From contig NZ_JOAP01000037.1 in the NCBI RefSeq assembly GCF_000720475.1, positions 1-64,000 on the forward strand: a DNA stretch of 64,000 nt. The letters are read 5' to 3'. Below are positions 1 to 8,123 of the stretch, in pieces. Source of the stretch: Streptomyces aureocirculatus. Lineage in GTDB: Bacteria; Actinomycetota; Actinomycetes; Streptomycetales; Streptomycetaceae. Within the stretch, counting starts at the first letter, position 1. Each line of letters begins with the position of its first letter. The notes beneath the pieces are model-generated. The model was not told where the DNA came from, searched no databases, and was given only the letters and a program-made list of their open reading frames with translations. A program made the translations under genes and the position numbers.

Positions 1-88
1 CCCCTCATGCCCCTCATGCCCCTCACACCCCCCACACCTCCCGCTGATCCCCGCACCACCCGCTCTTCCCCCTCCCGGAGGTTCACCC

Positions 89-1615
89 GTGTCCCGCACC
101 ACCGTGTCGAGCTCCGTCCCGGCGTCAGCGCTCCCGGACGAGGAACAACGGCTCAGAGAGCTCGGCTACCAACCCGTACTCGCCCGCCGCATGGGCGGTT
201 TCGGCAACTTCGCCATCAGCTTCTCCGTCATATCCATCCTGTCCGGCTGCATGACGCTGTACGGCTTCGGCCTCGGCACCGGCGGGCCCGCGGTGATGAT
301 GTGGGGCTGGGCGGGCGTCGGTCTGATGGTCCTGTTCGTGGGTCTCGCGCTCGCCGAGGTCACCAGCGCCTATCCCACGTCGGGCGCGCTGTACTACATG
401 GCGGACCGGCTCGGCGGGCGCCGCTGGGGCTGGTACACGGGGTGGCTGAACCTGCTCGGTCTGCTGGGGGCGATCGCGGGCATCGACTACGGCGCTGCCC
501 TGTTCAGCGGCGCGCTCCTGAGCATGCACACCGACTTCCACCCGACGGCCGGGTCCACGTTCGTCATCTTCCTGTGCATCCTGCTCCTGCACGCCCTGTT
601 GAACCTCTTCAACGTCCGTCTGGTCAGCCTCTTCAACTCCATCTCCGTGTGGTGGCACCTGACCGGTGTCGCGGTGATCGTCGGCGTCCTCACGATCTTC
701 CCCGACAGCCACAAGTCGCCGTCGTTCGTCTTCGGCGAGTTCGTCAACGACACCGGCTGGTCGAACCCGCTGTACGTCACCATGATCGGTCTGCTGCTCG
801 CCCAGTACACGTTCTCCGGGTACGACGCCTCCGCGCACCTGTCGGAGGAGACCAACAACGCCTCCGTGACCGCGGCCCGTGGCATCGTGCGGGCCATCTG
901 GGTCTCCTGGGTCGCCGGTTTCGTCCTGCTCGCCGGTCTCACCTTCGCGATCCAGGACTACGTGGGCACCCAGGAGAGCGCGACCGGCGTGCCGCCCGCG
1001 CAGATCTTCATCGACGGCCTCGGCACGTCAGGGGCCACCGCCCTGATGCTCATCGTGATCGTGGCGCAGTTGTTCTGCGGCAACGCCGAGACGGCCGCGG
1101 CCAGCCGCATGGTGTTCGCGTTCAGCCGTGACAACGCGCTGCCGGGTTCGAAGATCTGGCGGAAGGTCAACGCCCGTTCGCAGGCGCCGGTGCCCGCCGT
1201 GTGGCTGTCGGTGGGCCTCGCCGCCGTCATCGCGCTGCCCTCGCTGTACTCCGCGACGGCCTACGGCGCGGTCACGGCCATCAACGTCATCGGCATCACG
1301 CCCGCGTACGCGATCCCGGTGTTCCTGCGCCTGCGGGCGGGCGACCGCTTCCAGCCTGGGCCGTGGAACCTCGGCCGGTGGAGCAAGCCGATCGGCTGGG
1401 TCGCGGTCTGCTGGGTCGCCTTCGTGACCGTCCTGTTCTGCCTGCCGCAGGCCTCGCCGGTGACCGCGGACTCGATGAACTACGCGTCGATCGCCCTCGC
1501 CGTGGTCCTGGTCCTCGCCACCGTGTGGTGGTTCGTGGCCCGCCGCACCTACAGCACACCGTCCGCGTACGGCACCGACAAGGAGCAGGCGGAGATCGCG
1601 GAAGACATCATCTGA
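89..1615 (+). CDS. APC-superfamily amino acid permease
   Basis: Predicted inner-membrane amino acid/amine transporter of the APC superfamily (amino acid/GABA/choline permease branch), 508 residues, a normal length for the family. After a roughly 35-residue cytoplasmic N-terminus ending in RMGGFGNFAISFSVISILSG, the typical first helix of this branch, about twelve hydrophobic segments follow up to residue 490. The AYPTSGALYYM stretch after helix 2 is also typical. The GTG start is chosen because GGAGG lies 8 bases upstream. Substrate cannot be told from sequence; amino acids or GABA-like amines are most likely. It stands alone and converges on the acetyltransferase gene, with only 8 bases between the stops. 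Confidence 0.88.
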   Translation: MSRTTVSSSVPASALPDEEQRLRELGYQPVLARRMGGFGNFAISFSVISILSGCMTLYGFGLGTGGPAVMMWGWAGVGLMVLFVGLALAEVTSAYPTSGALYYMADRLGGRRWGWYTGWLNLLGLLGAIAGIDYGAALFSGALLSMHTDFHPTAGSTFVIFLCILLLHALLNLFNVRLVSLFNSISVWWHLTGVAVIVGVLTIFPDSHKSPSFVFGEFVNDTGWSNPLYVTMIGLLLAQYTFSGYDASAHLSEETNNASVTAARGIVRAIWVSWVAGFVLLAGLTFAIQDYVGTQESATGVPPAQIFIDGLGTSGATALMLIVIVAQLFCGNAETAAASRMVFAFSRDNALPGSKIWRKVNARSQAPVPAVWLSVGLAAVIALPSLYSATAYGAVTAINVIGITPAYAIPVFLRLRAGDRFQPGPWNLGRWSKPIGWVAVCWVAFVTVLFCLPQASPVTADSMNYASIALAVVLVLATVWWFVARRTYSTPSAYGTDKEQAEIAEDII

Positions 1616-1623
1616 CCGGGTCG

Positions 1624-2184
1624 TCATGGCGTGCGGTCGTTGAGGATCCGCTGGAAGAGGCGGTGGTCGCGCCAGGCGCCGTTGATGTGGAGGTAGTCGC
1701 GGGCCAGGCCGTACTCCTCGAAGCCGCACTTGGCGAGGACGCGCTGCGAGGCCGTGTTGTCCAGGAGGGTCCCGGCCTCGACGCGGTGCAGCCCCAGCCG
1801 TCCGTCGGCCACCGCGCACACCGCGGTCACCGCGGCGGCGGCGAGGCCGCGTCCCACCTGGCCGGCGTCGATCCAGTAGCCGATGGCGGCGCTGCGGAGG
1901 GGGCCGAGGGAGATGCCGTTGAGCGAGACGCCCCCGGCCACCTCCCCGGTGCCCTCGTCCCACAGGTACCAGCGCGCCGTCCTGCCCGCCTCGTGCTCCT
2001 CCTCGTAGGCACGCATCCGCTCGGCCTGGCCCTCGGGGGTGTAGAAGGACTCGGGGCGGACCGGGTCCCAGGGGCCCAGGTGGGCACGGTTGCGGCGGTA
2101 GGCGCGGGCCAGGGCACCGGCGTCGTCCTGGGACGCGGGGCGCAGGACGACGGCTTCGGTGAGCCGCGGGGTCCGTGTGGTCAT
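1624..2184 (-). CDS. GNAT acetyltransferase, RimJ/RimL type
   Basis: Acetyl-CoA-dependent N-acetyltransferase of the GNAT fold, 186 residues, closest in style to RimJ/RimL enzymes. Visible features are the N-terminal strand VVLRPASQDDAGALARAYR, the acetyl-CoA loop region QVGRGLAAAAVTAV (Q/R-x-x-G-x-G/A), and the C-terminal NTASQRVLAKCGFEEYG block characteristic of the family. It lies 12 bases downstream of the short-chain dehydrogenase gene on the same strand and is probably the third gene of a radical SAM-SDR-GNAT operon, so it may acylate the product of that pathway rather than a ribosomal protein. The substrate is unknown. Confidence 0.85.
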   Translation of the reverse strand: MTTRTPRLTEAVVLRPASQDDAGALARAYRRNRAHLGPWDPVRPESFYTPEGQAERMRAYEEEHEAGRTARWYLWDEGTGEVAGGVSLNGISLGPLRSAAIGYWIDAGQVGRGLAAAAVTAVCAVADGRLGLHRVEAGTLLDNTASQRVLAKCGFEEYGLARDYLHINGAWRDHRLFQRILNDRTP

Positions 2185-2196
2185 GGCGTCAGCGCC

Positions 2197-2961
2197 TCAC
2201 ATTCCGCCCGCGACGCGCAGGACCGCGCCCGTCGTGTACGACGCGTCGTCCGAGAGCAGCCACGCCACGGCGCCTGAGATCTCCTCCGGTCGGCCCGAAC
2301 GCCCCATGGGGATGGTGGCCGCGAGCTTCGCCGGGCGCTCGGGGTCCTGGTGGAACTCGGTCCAGATGACGCCGGGAGCCACGCAGTTGACGCGGATGCC
2401 GAGCGGGGCGACCTCCTTGGCCAGGCCCACGGTCATGGTGTCCGTCGCGGCCTTCGTGGCGGCGTAGTGGACGTACTGTCCGGGGCTGCCGAGGGTCGCG
2501 GCGCCGGAGGAGATGTTCACGATGGCGCCGCCACCGGCACGGGTCATGTCCCGCACGGCGCGCCGCGCGCAGAGCAGATAGCCGAGGACGTTGACGTCGA
2601 TGGCCCGGCGCATGCCCTCGGCGTCCGCCTCGGCGAGCGGGCCGTTCGGGCCGCTGACGCCCGCGTTGTTCACCAGCCCTGTGACGGTGCCGAGTTCGGC
2701 GGCCGCCTTCTCGAAGAGGCGGTCCACGTCGTGCTCGTCCGTGGTGTCGATGCGGACCGCGACACACCGGCGGCCGGCCGCGCGGACGGCCTCCGCCGTG
2801 CGCTCGGCGGCCGCCTCGTCCGAGCGGTAGCCGACGGCGACGTCGTGGCCGTCCCGCGCGAGACGCAGGGCGATCGCGGCGCCGATGCCGCGGGTTCCTC
2901 CGGTGACGACGGTCACGTACTGCTGCATGGGGCCTCCGGCCGGGTCGCTGGGGTGGGTCAT
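2197..2961 (-). CDS. Short-chain dehydrogenase/reductase (FabG-like)
   Basis: NAD(P)-dependent oxidoreductase of the classical SDR family, 254 residues. It shows the cofactor motif TGGTRGIG, NNAGVSG, the catalytic serine in IVNISSGAAT and the YVHYAATK catalytic Tyr/Lys pair, and ends with the GAVLRVAGGM tail typical of FabG-like proteins. The start at 2961 overlaps the stop of the radical SAM gene in an ATGA junction, which suggests translational coupling. An internal ATG at 2928 also has GGAGG 4 bases upstream and would remove an 11-residue leader, so either start is possible. It probably reduces or oxidises an intermediate of the radical SAM-led operon; the substrate is unknown. Confidence 0.87.
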   Translation of the reverse strand: MTHPSDPAGGPMQQYVTVVTGGTRGIGAAIALRLARDGHDVAVGYRSDEAAAERTAEAVRAAGRRCVAVRIDTTDEHDVDRLFEKAAAELGTVTGLVNNAGVSGPNGPLAEADAEGMRRAIDVNVLGYLLCARRAVRDMTRAGGGAIVNISSGAATLGSPGQYVHYAATKAATDTMTVGLAKEVAPLGIRVNCVAPGVIWTEFHQDPERPAKLAATIPMGRSGRPEEISGAVAWLLSDDASYTTGAVLRVAGGM

Positions 2962-4268
2962 GCCGGAAGGCTGTCCATGAAGCTGCTCACCGAGAAGACC
3001 GCGTTGCCGGGGCCCGCGGGGCCGTAGCCGGGAGGCGAGGACAGGCCGAACTCCGCCATCGTGGCGCGGTACTCCTGGAGCAGCCGCACGTGGTACTCCA
3101 GGGGCGCGCCCAGTGGGTTGGCCTTGCCGAGCGGCGTGGTCGGCTCCGGGCACCAGGTGGTGAACCGCGGGGTGATCCCGTGCCCCATGAAGTACCGCAG
3201 GCCCTCGACGGTGGAGTCGATGGCCTCGTCGACCGTCGTGAAACCGAAGGGCTCGGCCATCTCGACGCCCGCGACGAAGTTGGGGATGACGTTGCGCGGC
3301 CCGAAGACCTCGGCGGAGTCCAGGATGCGCCGGTGCCACTCGTCGCGGCCCACGTAGCGCTCCTTGCCGGGGCAGAACAGCTCGAACAGGCGCCGGTCCC
3401 ACACCTCGTAGTTCGGGTGGTAGATGCGCACTCCGTAGTCGTGGAAGCGCTGCACGTCCTCCTTGGGCAGCGCCTGCGCGACGACCTTGCCGATCCAGCG
3501 GCCGGGGAAGCGCTCCTCGATGGCCTTCGCGTACTGGCCGTAGAAGTCGGCCTCGTCCTTGCCGCCGATCTGCGAGGTGACCGCGCCGCCGGTGAGGGTG
3601 TACGCCGTGGACGCCTTGGCGGTGTCGTACTTGTCGATGATCTCCAGGGCCTCCAGGACCTCCTCCACGGGCTTGACGCCGGTGTAGGGGCGGCCCGCCG
3701 CCTTGTGCTGGCGCCAGTTGTGATTGATGTCGCAGTACTGACACTCCTCCTTGGCGCCGAAGTACTGGCAGACCCGGAAGACGGTGAGGTAGATCAGGTA
3801 GCCCCACTGGATGGTCGGCGCGACCTCCATGACGGACTTGCCGTTCGCGAGCTTGTGCCGGTAGTAGTCGGGCATCGGCGGCAGGCCCACGTCGGAGATG
3901 CGCTGCCCGTCCAGGTAGAGGCCGAGCAGGCCGTCGGCGTCGGCGGCCACGCGGTACGGCGACGAGGGGTTCACCCGCACCGACACCACCGTGCGGCGCA
4001 GCTCGTAGGGGCCGCCGGTGAGCACGATCTCCTCCGGCGGGCGGCGCAGGGCGGCCTCGCCCAGCTCCGGCAGGGTGCCGTGGTCGAAGGAGAAGATGAA
4101 GTACGACTTCGGTTTGACATCGCCTGCGGCCTCGTTGGCGCTGTCGCTGAGCGCCGACTGGTCGAAGGCGATCCCGCCGCGCAGCAGGTCCTCCTTGATC
4201 ACGGCCTCGCGCGGCACCTGGGAGTGCCGCTGCATGAGTCCTTCGATCAGCTCCGTACGCCTGGGCAT
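2958..4268 (-). CDS. Radical SAM protein with CX8CX2C cluster motif
   Basis: Predicted radical S-adenosylmethionine enzyme, 436 residues. The only cysteine triad suited to a 4Fe-4S cluster is C167, C176 and C179 (CQYFGAKEECQYCDIN), a CX8CX2C spacing rather than the canonical CX3CX2C; the aromatic residue before the last cysteine fits the family. Downstream segments such as YTLTGGAVTSQIGG (a GGE-like motif) and NVIPNFVAGVEM suit a TIM-barrel core. The start at 4268 has GAGG about 12 bases upstream. An in-frame ATG at 4304 has no ribosome site and lies inside a repeat array that looks like an operator. First gene of an operon with an SDR and a GNAT gene. Reaction unknown. Confidence 0.8.
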   Translation of the reverse strand: MPRRTELIEGLMQRHSQVPREAVIKEDLLRGGIAFDQSALSDSANEAAGDVKPKSYFIFSFDHGTLPELGEAALRRPPEEIVLTGGPYELRRTVVSVRVNPSSPYRVAADADGLLGLYLDGQRISDVGLPPMPDYYRHKLANGKSVMEVAPTIQWGYLIYLTVFRVCQYFGAKEECQYCDINHNWRQHKAAGRPYTGVKPVEEVLEALEIIDKYDTAKASTAYTLTGGAVTSQIGGKDEADFYGQYAKAIEERFPGRWIGKVVAQALPKEDVQRFHDYGVRIYHPNYEVWDRRLFELFCPGKERYVGRDEWHRRILDSAEVFGPRNVIPNFVAGVEMAEPFGFTTVDEAIDSTVEGLRYFMGHGITPRFTTWCPEPTTPLGKANPLGAPLEYHVRLLQEYRATMAEFGLSSPPGYGPAGPGNAVFSVSSFMDSLPA

Positions 4269-4293
4269 GGGGCGGGCACCTCGGATCCTCTTG

Positions 4294-4333
4294 AGCTTTG
4301 ACATTATTTGTCGCCATTTGCCGACTTTTGTCG
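4294..4333 (-). promoter_or_regulatory. Four 10-bp direct repeats before the radical SAM operon
   Basis: On the minus strand four contiguous 10-base units are read: CGACAAAAGT, CGGCAAATGG, CGACAAATAA and TGTCAAAGCT, all sharing a CAAA core in the same register. The block is AT-rich against a very GC-rich background and sits 26-65 bases upstream of the chosen start of the radical SAM gene. Repeats at one helical turn would place a regulator on one DNA face. The regulator is not identified. Confidence 0.5.
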
Positions 4334-4556
4334 AAAACAGCGCATTACGTCCGGTTTTGCGGTAGCGCTCGGGATCACCGCGCGCAAGGTCCACGCTAAT
4401 ACCGTGCCTCGCCGCGCCGAATCCGGCTCCGGTCCGAGGCGGAATCCCGGGAACCCGGTCGCCCCGGCCGTGCGTTCTCCAAGTCACCGCACGTGGTCAC
4501 GTGGTCACGGGGCCGCGGCGGCCCGGTCCCGACCGACGCGCAGGGGGCGGGCGCTG

Positions 4557-5873
4557 ATGAACGAGCTGGTGGCGGGAGGCAATCTGCCTCTGCCGGACGG
4601 CACTCTCACGCTGCGCGTGCCGGGCCCCTTCGACCTGTCGGTCCTCATCACCGGCGACGGGGGCAAGGTCGCGGGCGATGCCGACTTCGTCTTCTACAAC
4701 CAGCCCGCCGCGTCCGGCGCCCGCCTCAGCGGCGACACGATCACGGTGGACGCGCGCCGTCTGCGGCCCGGTGCGAGCCGCGTCACCGTCGTCGTCAGCC
4801 CGGCCGAGCCCGGCACCCCGCTGGGCAGGCTGCCCGCGGTGGCCCTCCAGGTCATCGGCCCACGCGGCGAACCCGTCGCCCGCTTCACGCCCCCGCGTCC
4901 CGCGCACGAGACGGTGCTCCTGCTCGCCGAGATCTACCGCCGCGGCCCGGCCTGGAAGCTGCGCGCGCTCGGCCAGGGGTACGCGGACGGGCTCGCCGGA
5001 GTGGCAAGGGACTTCGGCCTGGAGGTGGCCGACGACCCGGCTCCCCCGCCGCCGAGGGTGCCCCCGGCGGCGTCGCCGCCCGTGCACACGCCCCCGCGAA
5101 GCGACCCCTTCCTCGGTCTCGTCAACGCCGCGCGCGCCCGCGTGGGCGCCGCGCCCGTGCGGTTCGACCCCCGCCTCACCGACGCGGCCCGCGCGCACGC
5201 CGCCGGGATGGCGGCCCGCGGCAGGCTCGGCTCCGAGGGCCCCGACGGCGTCTCGCTGCACCAGCGCGTGGCCGCCGGAGGCTACGCCTATCTGACGGTC
5301 GGCGAGCACCTGGTGTCAGGACCGCGCACCCCCGCCGACTTCCTCGACCACTGCCTGGGCGACGACCGCTCCCGGCAGACGGTCCTCGACCCGGCGTACG
5401 TCCACGCAGGGGTGGCGCACGTGCCCGACGGGCGCACCGGGGACGTGTTCTGGACGGCGCTGTGGGCCGAGCCGCTCACGCCGCAGGGCCTGGCCCGCAC
5501 GGCGGCCGACGTCCTCGCGCTCACCAACGGCCACCGCGCCGCGGCCGGACTGCGGCCCCTCGCCCCCGACGCCCGCCTGGCCGCGGCCGCCCAGGCCCAC
5601 AGCGCCGACATGGTCGCCCGCGGGTTCTACTCCCACACCGCGCCGGACGGCAGCGAACCCTGGCACCGCGCCGCCGCCGCGGGCAGCACCCGGCGCACGA
5701 TCGGCGAGAACATCGCCTGCGGCCAGCGCTCGGCCGCCGAGGTGGTCCAGGGCTGGATGGACAGCCCCGGACACCGCGCCAACATCCTCAAACCCGCCTT
5801 CACCCACCTCGGCGTCGGCTTCGCGGGCGGCGGCCCGGCGGGGACGTACTGGACCCAGCTCTTCGGCGGCTGA
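4557..5873 (+). CDS. TerD-CAP-CAP fusion protein
   Basis: 438-residue three-part protein. Residues 1-160 resemble the TerD stress/tellurite domain, a calcium-binding beta-sandwich, with LTLRVPGPFDLSVLI and ADFVFYNQP. A proline-rich linker follows at about 165-185, then two CAP/SCP (cysteine-rich secretory protein-like) domains. The second, about 310-438, keeps the hallmarks QAHSADM, FYSHTAPDG, IGENIACG and GWMDSPGHRANIL. The first, about 186-305, has lost the SH and SPGHR-N residues and looks degenerate. No signal peptide is visible, which is unusual for CAP domains and fits a cytoplasmic TerD protein. Start at ATG 4557 behind a G-rich site. Transcribed divergently from the radical SAM operon. 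Function unknown. Confidence 0.78.
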   Translation: MNELVAGGNLPLPDGTLTLRVPGPFDLSVLITGDGGKVAGDADFVFYNQPAASGARLSGDTITVDARRLRPGASRVTVVVSPAEPGTPLGRLPAVALQVIGPRGEPVARFTPPRPAHETVLLLAEIYRRGPAWKLRALGQGYADGLAGVARDFGLEVADDPAPPPPRVPPAASPPVHTPPRSDPFLGLVNAARARVGAAPVRFDPRLTDAARAHAAGMAARGRLGSEGPDGVSLHQRVAAGGYAYLTVGEHLVSGPRTPADFLDHCLGDDRSRQTVLDPAYVHAGVAHVPDGRTGDVFWTALWAEPLTPQGLARTAADVLALTNGHRAAAGLRPLAPDARLAAAAQAHSADMVARGFYSHTAPDGSEPWHRAAAAGSTRRTIGENIACGQRSAAEVVQGWMDSPGHRANILKPAFTHLGVGFAGGGPAGTYWTQLFGG

Positions 5874-5934
5874 CCCGCTCCTCGGGACTGACCCGCTCCC
5901 GGCAGCGGGCTCGCTCCCCGGCGGCGGGCTCGCC

Positions 5935-6954
5935 TCAGCCGCCCGCCACGGCCACCGCCGTGCCCCGCCGCGCCGACTCGTACCCGGCCTCGACGATCCG
6001 CAGGGTCCGCAGGCCGCCCTCGCCGTCCGCGAGGTCCATGCCGTCGGGGCCGGGGCCGAACAGGAAGGCGCGCAGCATGCGGGAGTCGAGGTCGGCGCCG
6101 AAGGAGAGTTCCAGGGGCCGGGCGTGGCGTTCGCTGTGGCCGTGCACCTTCTGGTCGAAGGCGTCCATCTCCAGGGTGGCGTGCTCGCCGACGAGGGTCA
6201 TCTCCAGGCCGCCCCAGGCCGGGTGGGACCGCGGGTGGGACCAACTGCAGTCGATGGTGGCGACCGTGCCGTTGTCGTACTCCACGGTGACGAGGCCCGC
6301 GGTCTCCGCGGCGACCTCGTCCGCGTACAGGAGGTTGTTGGTCTGGGCGTAGACCTCCACCGCGCGGGCCGCGAACAGGTCGTCGAGGAGGTCGGCGATG
6401 TGCACGGTGTGGTCCATCAGGGCGCCGCCGCCCGCGAGTTCGGGGTCGGCGAACCAGCGGCGCGCCCGCGTCGGCAGATGGCCGTTGTTGGCGCCGGACA
6501 CGGTCAGGACGCGTCCGGCGTCACCGGCGGCGACGGCCCGCTTGACGGCCGCGTACGCGGGACTGAAGCGCACCGGGAAGGCGACGGCGAGCCGCACGCC
6601 CGCCGCCCGGCACGCGGCGACCATGGCCTCGCCGTCCGCCACGGTGGTCGCGAGCGGCTTCTCGCAGAGGACGTCGACGCGGTGGGCGGCGGCGAGTTCG
6701 ACGAGCGGGCGGTGGCGGGCGTTCTCGGAGCAGACGACGACCGCGTCGGGCCCCCGGGCGAAGGCCTCCTCGTACGTGTCCACGTACGGCACTCCGTGCT
6801 GGTCGGCGAAGGCGCGGCCGCGGGTCTCGCCCGGGGCCGCGGCGGCGGCGCCCTCCGGGTCGGAGCCGACGACCTCCACGCCCGGCATGTCGCGCAGCAG
6901 GCGGAGGTAGGCGGCCGCGTGGACGTGGGCGAACGAGAGGACGGCGACCTTCAT
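5935..6954 (-). CDS. Gfo/Idh/MocA-family oxidoreductase
   Basis: NAD(P)-dependent sugar or inositol-type dehydrogenase, 339 residues. The N-terminal Rossmann domain starts at MKVAVLSFAHVHAAAY; the family signature is VLCEKPLATTVADGEAM, whose EKP lysine is catalytic, and AFPVRFSPAYAAVK follows. The first glycine motif (SFAHVHA instead of GxGxxG) is atypical but seen in this family. Its start overlaps the stop of the upstream Gfo/Idh gene (ATGA), so it is the last gene of the ROK-ABC operon. It probably acts on the imported sugar or sugar acid after transport. Substrate unknown. Confidence 0.87.
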   Translation of the reverse strand: MKVAVLSFAHVHAAAYLRLLRDMPGVEVVGSDPEGAAAAAPGETRGRAFADQHGVPYVDTYEEAFARGPDAVVVCSENARHRPLVELAAAHRVDVLCEKPLATTVADGEAMVAACRAAGVRLAVAFPVRFSPAYAAVKRAVAAGDAGRVLTVSGANNGHLPTRARRWFADPELAGGGALMDHTVHIADLLDDLFAARAVEVYAQTNNLLYADEVAAETAGLVTVEYDNGTVATIDCSWSHPRSHPAWGGLEMTLVGEHATLEMDAFDQKVHGHSERHARPLELSFGADLDSRMLRAFLFGPGPDGMDLADGEGGLRTLRIVEAGYESARRGTAVAVAGG

Positions 6955-8033
6955 CGGGTGGGCTCCTCGGGGTCGGTGGCGTGGGTGGTCGCGGCGGTGC
7001 CGCGTTCCGGTGCGGCGGGGCGGGAGGCCGGGGGCAGTTCGACGGCCTGGCCGGTGCGGCTCGACTCGACCGCGGCGCAGGCGATCCGCACCGCCGCCGT
7101 GCCGTCGTGGGCGTCGACGCGCGGCCGGGCGGCGGGATCCTCCCAGGAGGTGGCGAACTCGCGGAGTTCGGTGAGGTAGGGGCTCTCCGTCATGGGGCTC
7201 GACGGGATGCCCTCGTTCGCGGCGCGCACGCCCTGCGCGGTGATGCGGAAGCCGGGCACGGCGAGGGAGTCGTGGCACAGCAGGCCGTCCGCGCCCGCGA
7301 CCCGGAACGTGGTGCGGAACCGCTGGTCGGGCAGTCCCCAAAGGCCGGTGACATGGCTGATGGCGCCGGAGGCGTGGGTGAGCACGGCCGTGGCCGTCAC
7401 CACGTCGGCCGGGGCGCCGGTGGCCCGCTCGGAGCCACGGGTGCGGGCGTGCACGCGCACCACGTCACCCGCGACCCAGCGGGCGATGTCGATGTCGTGC
7501 ACCATCAAGTCCATGATCACACCGCCGGACTTGGCGGGGTCACCGAACCACGGCGCCCACTGCGGCCGCGCGCCGCCCCGGGTGAAGCGCAGGACGGCGA
7601 GGTCGCCTAGCTCCCCGCGGACGACGGCGTCCCGCATCGCCGCGTACGCCGGGAAGTAGCGCACCACGTGCGCCGGGTGCAGTTGTACTCCGGCTTCCGC
7701 GGCGGCGGCCGCGATCTCCTCGGCGTCCGGCACGGTCAGGGCGAGCGGCTTCTCGCAGACTACGTGCCTGCCCGCGGCGATCGCGGCGAGCGCGAGGTCC
7801 TTGTGGGTCGGCGTCGGCGTGCAGATGTCGACGGCGCGGCACCCGGCGAGGAGGTCGTCGAGGTCGGGCACGGCGGTGACGTCGTGGCCGAGCTCCGCGT
7901 ACTCGCCCGCGAGCTTGTCGGCTGAGCCGTCCTGGGTGTGGACGCTGACCCGCGCGCCCAGTTCCAGCCAGCCGGGCAGATGAGCGCGGGCGATACCGCC
8001 CGCGCCGAGCAGGCCGATGTGCAGGGGTGGCAT
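6951..8033 (-). CDS. Gfo/Idh/MocA-family oxidoreductase
   Basis: Second paralogous NAD(P)-dependent dehydrogenase of the Gfo/Idh/MocA family, 360 residues. It has IGLLGAGGIARAHLPGW as dinucleotide-binding motif, VVCEKPLALTVPDAEEI as the EKP signature and GGVIMDLMVHDIDIARW as the C-terminal substrate-domain motif with a conserved aspartate and histidine. It lies 90 bases downstream of the ABC permease and overlaps the next dehydrogenase by an ATGA junction. Two such enzymes behind one sugar ABC system suggest a two-step oxidation/reduction or epimerisation route for an inositol-like or sugar substrate; this is inference from context. Confidence 0.88.
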   Translation of the reverse strand: MPPLHIGLLGAGGIARAHLPGWLELGARVSVHTQDGSADKLAGEYAELGHDVTAVPDLDDLLAGCRAVDICTPTPTHKDLALAAIAAGRHVVCEKPLALTVPDAEEIAAAAAEAGVQLHPAHVVRYFPAYAAMRDAVVRGELGDLAVLRFTRGGARPQWAPWFGDPAKSGGVIMDLMVHDIDIARWVAGDVVRVHARTRGSERATGAPADVVTATAVLTHASGAISHVTGLWGLPDQRFRTTFRVAGADGLLCHDSLAVPGFRITAQGVRAANEGIPSSPMTESPYLTELREFATSWEDPAARPRVDAHDGTAAVRIACAAVESSRTGQAVELPPASRPAAPERGTAATTHATDPEEPTR

Positions 8034-8068
8034 GGATGACCTGGCCTTTCTCGGTACGTGAGGTCGTG

Positions 8069-8107
8069 TGTGCGTACGTCGTGTGCGTACGTCCTGTGCG
8101 TACGTCC
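8069..8107. repeat. Three 13-bp tandem repeats between permease and dehydrogenase
   Basis: Three copies of TGTGCGTACGTC plus one variable base, period 13, fill most of the 90-base gap between the permease stop and the Gfo/Idh start. Each unit contains the self-complementary GTAC/CGTACG core. It could be an operator for an internal promoter or just a short expansion. Confidence 0.6.
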
Positions 8108-8123
8108 GTGACAGTTCGTGCCG

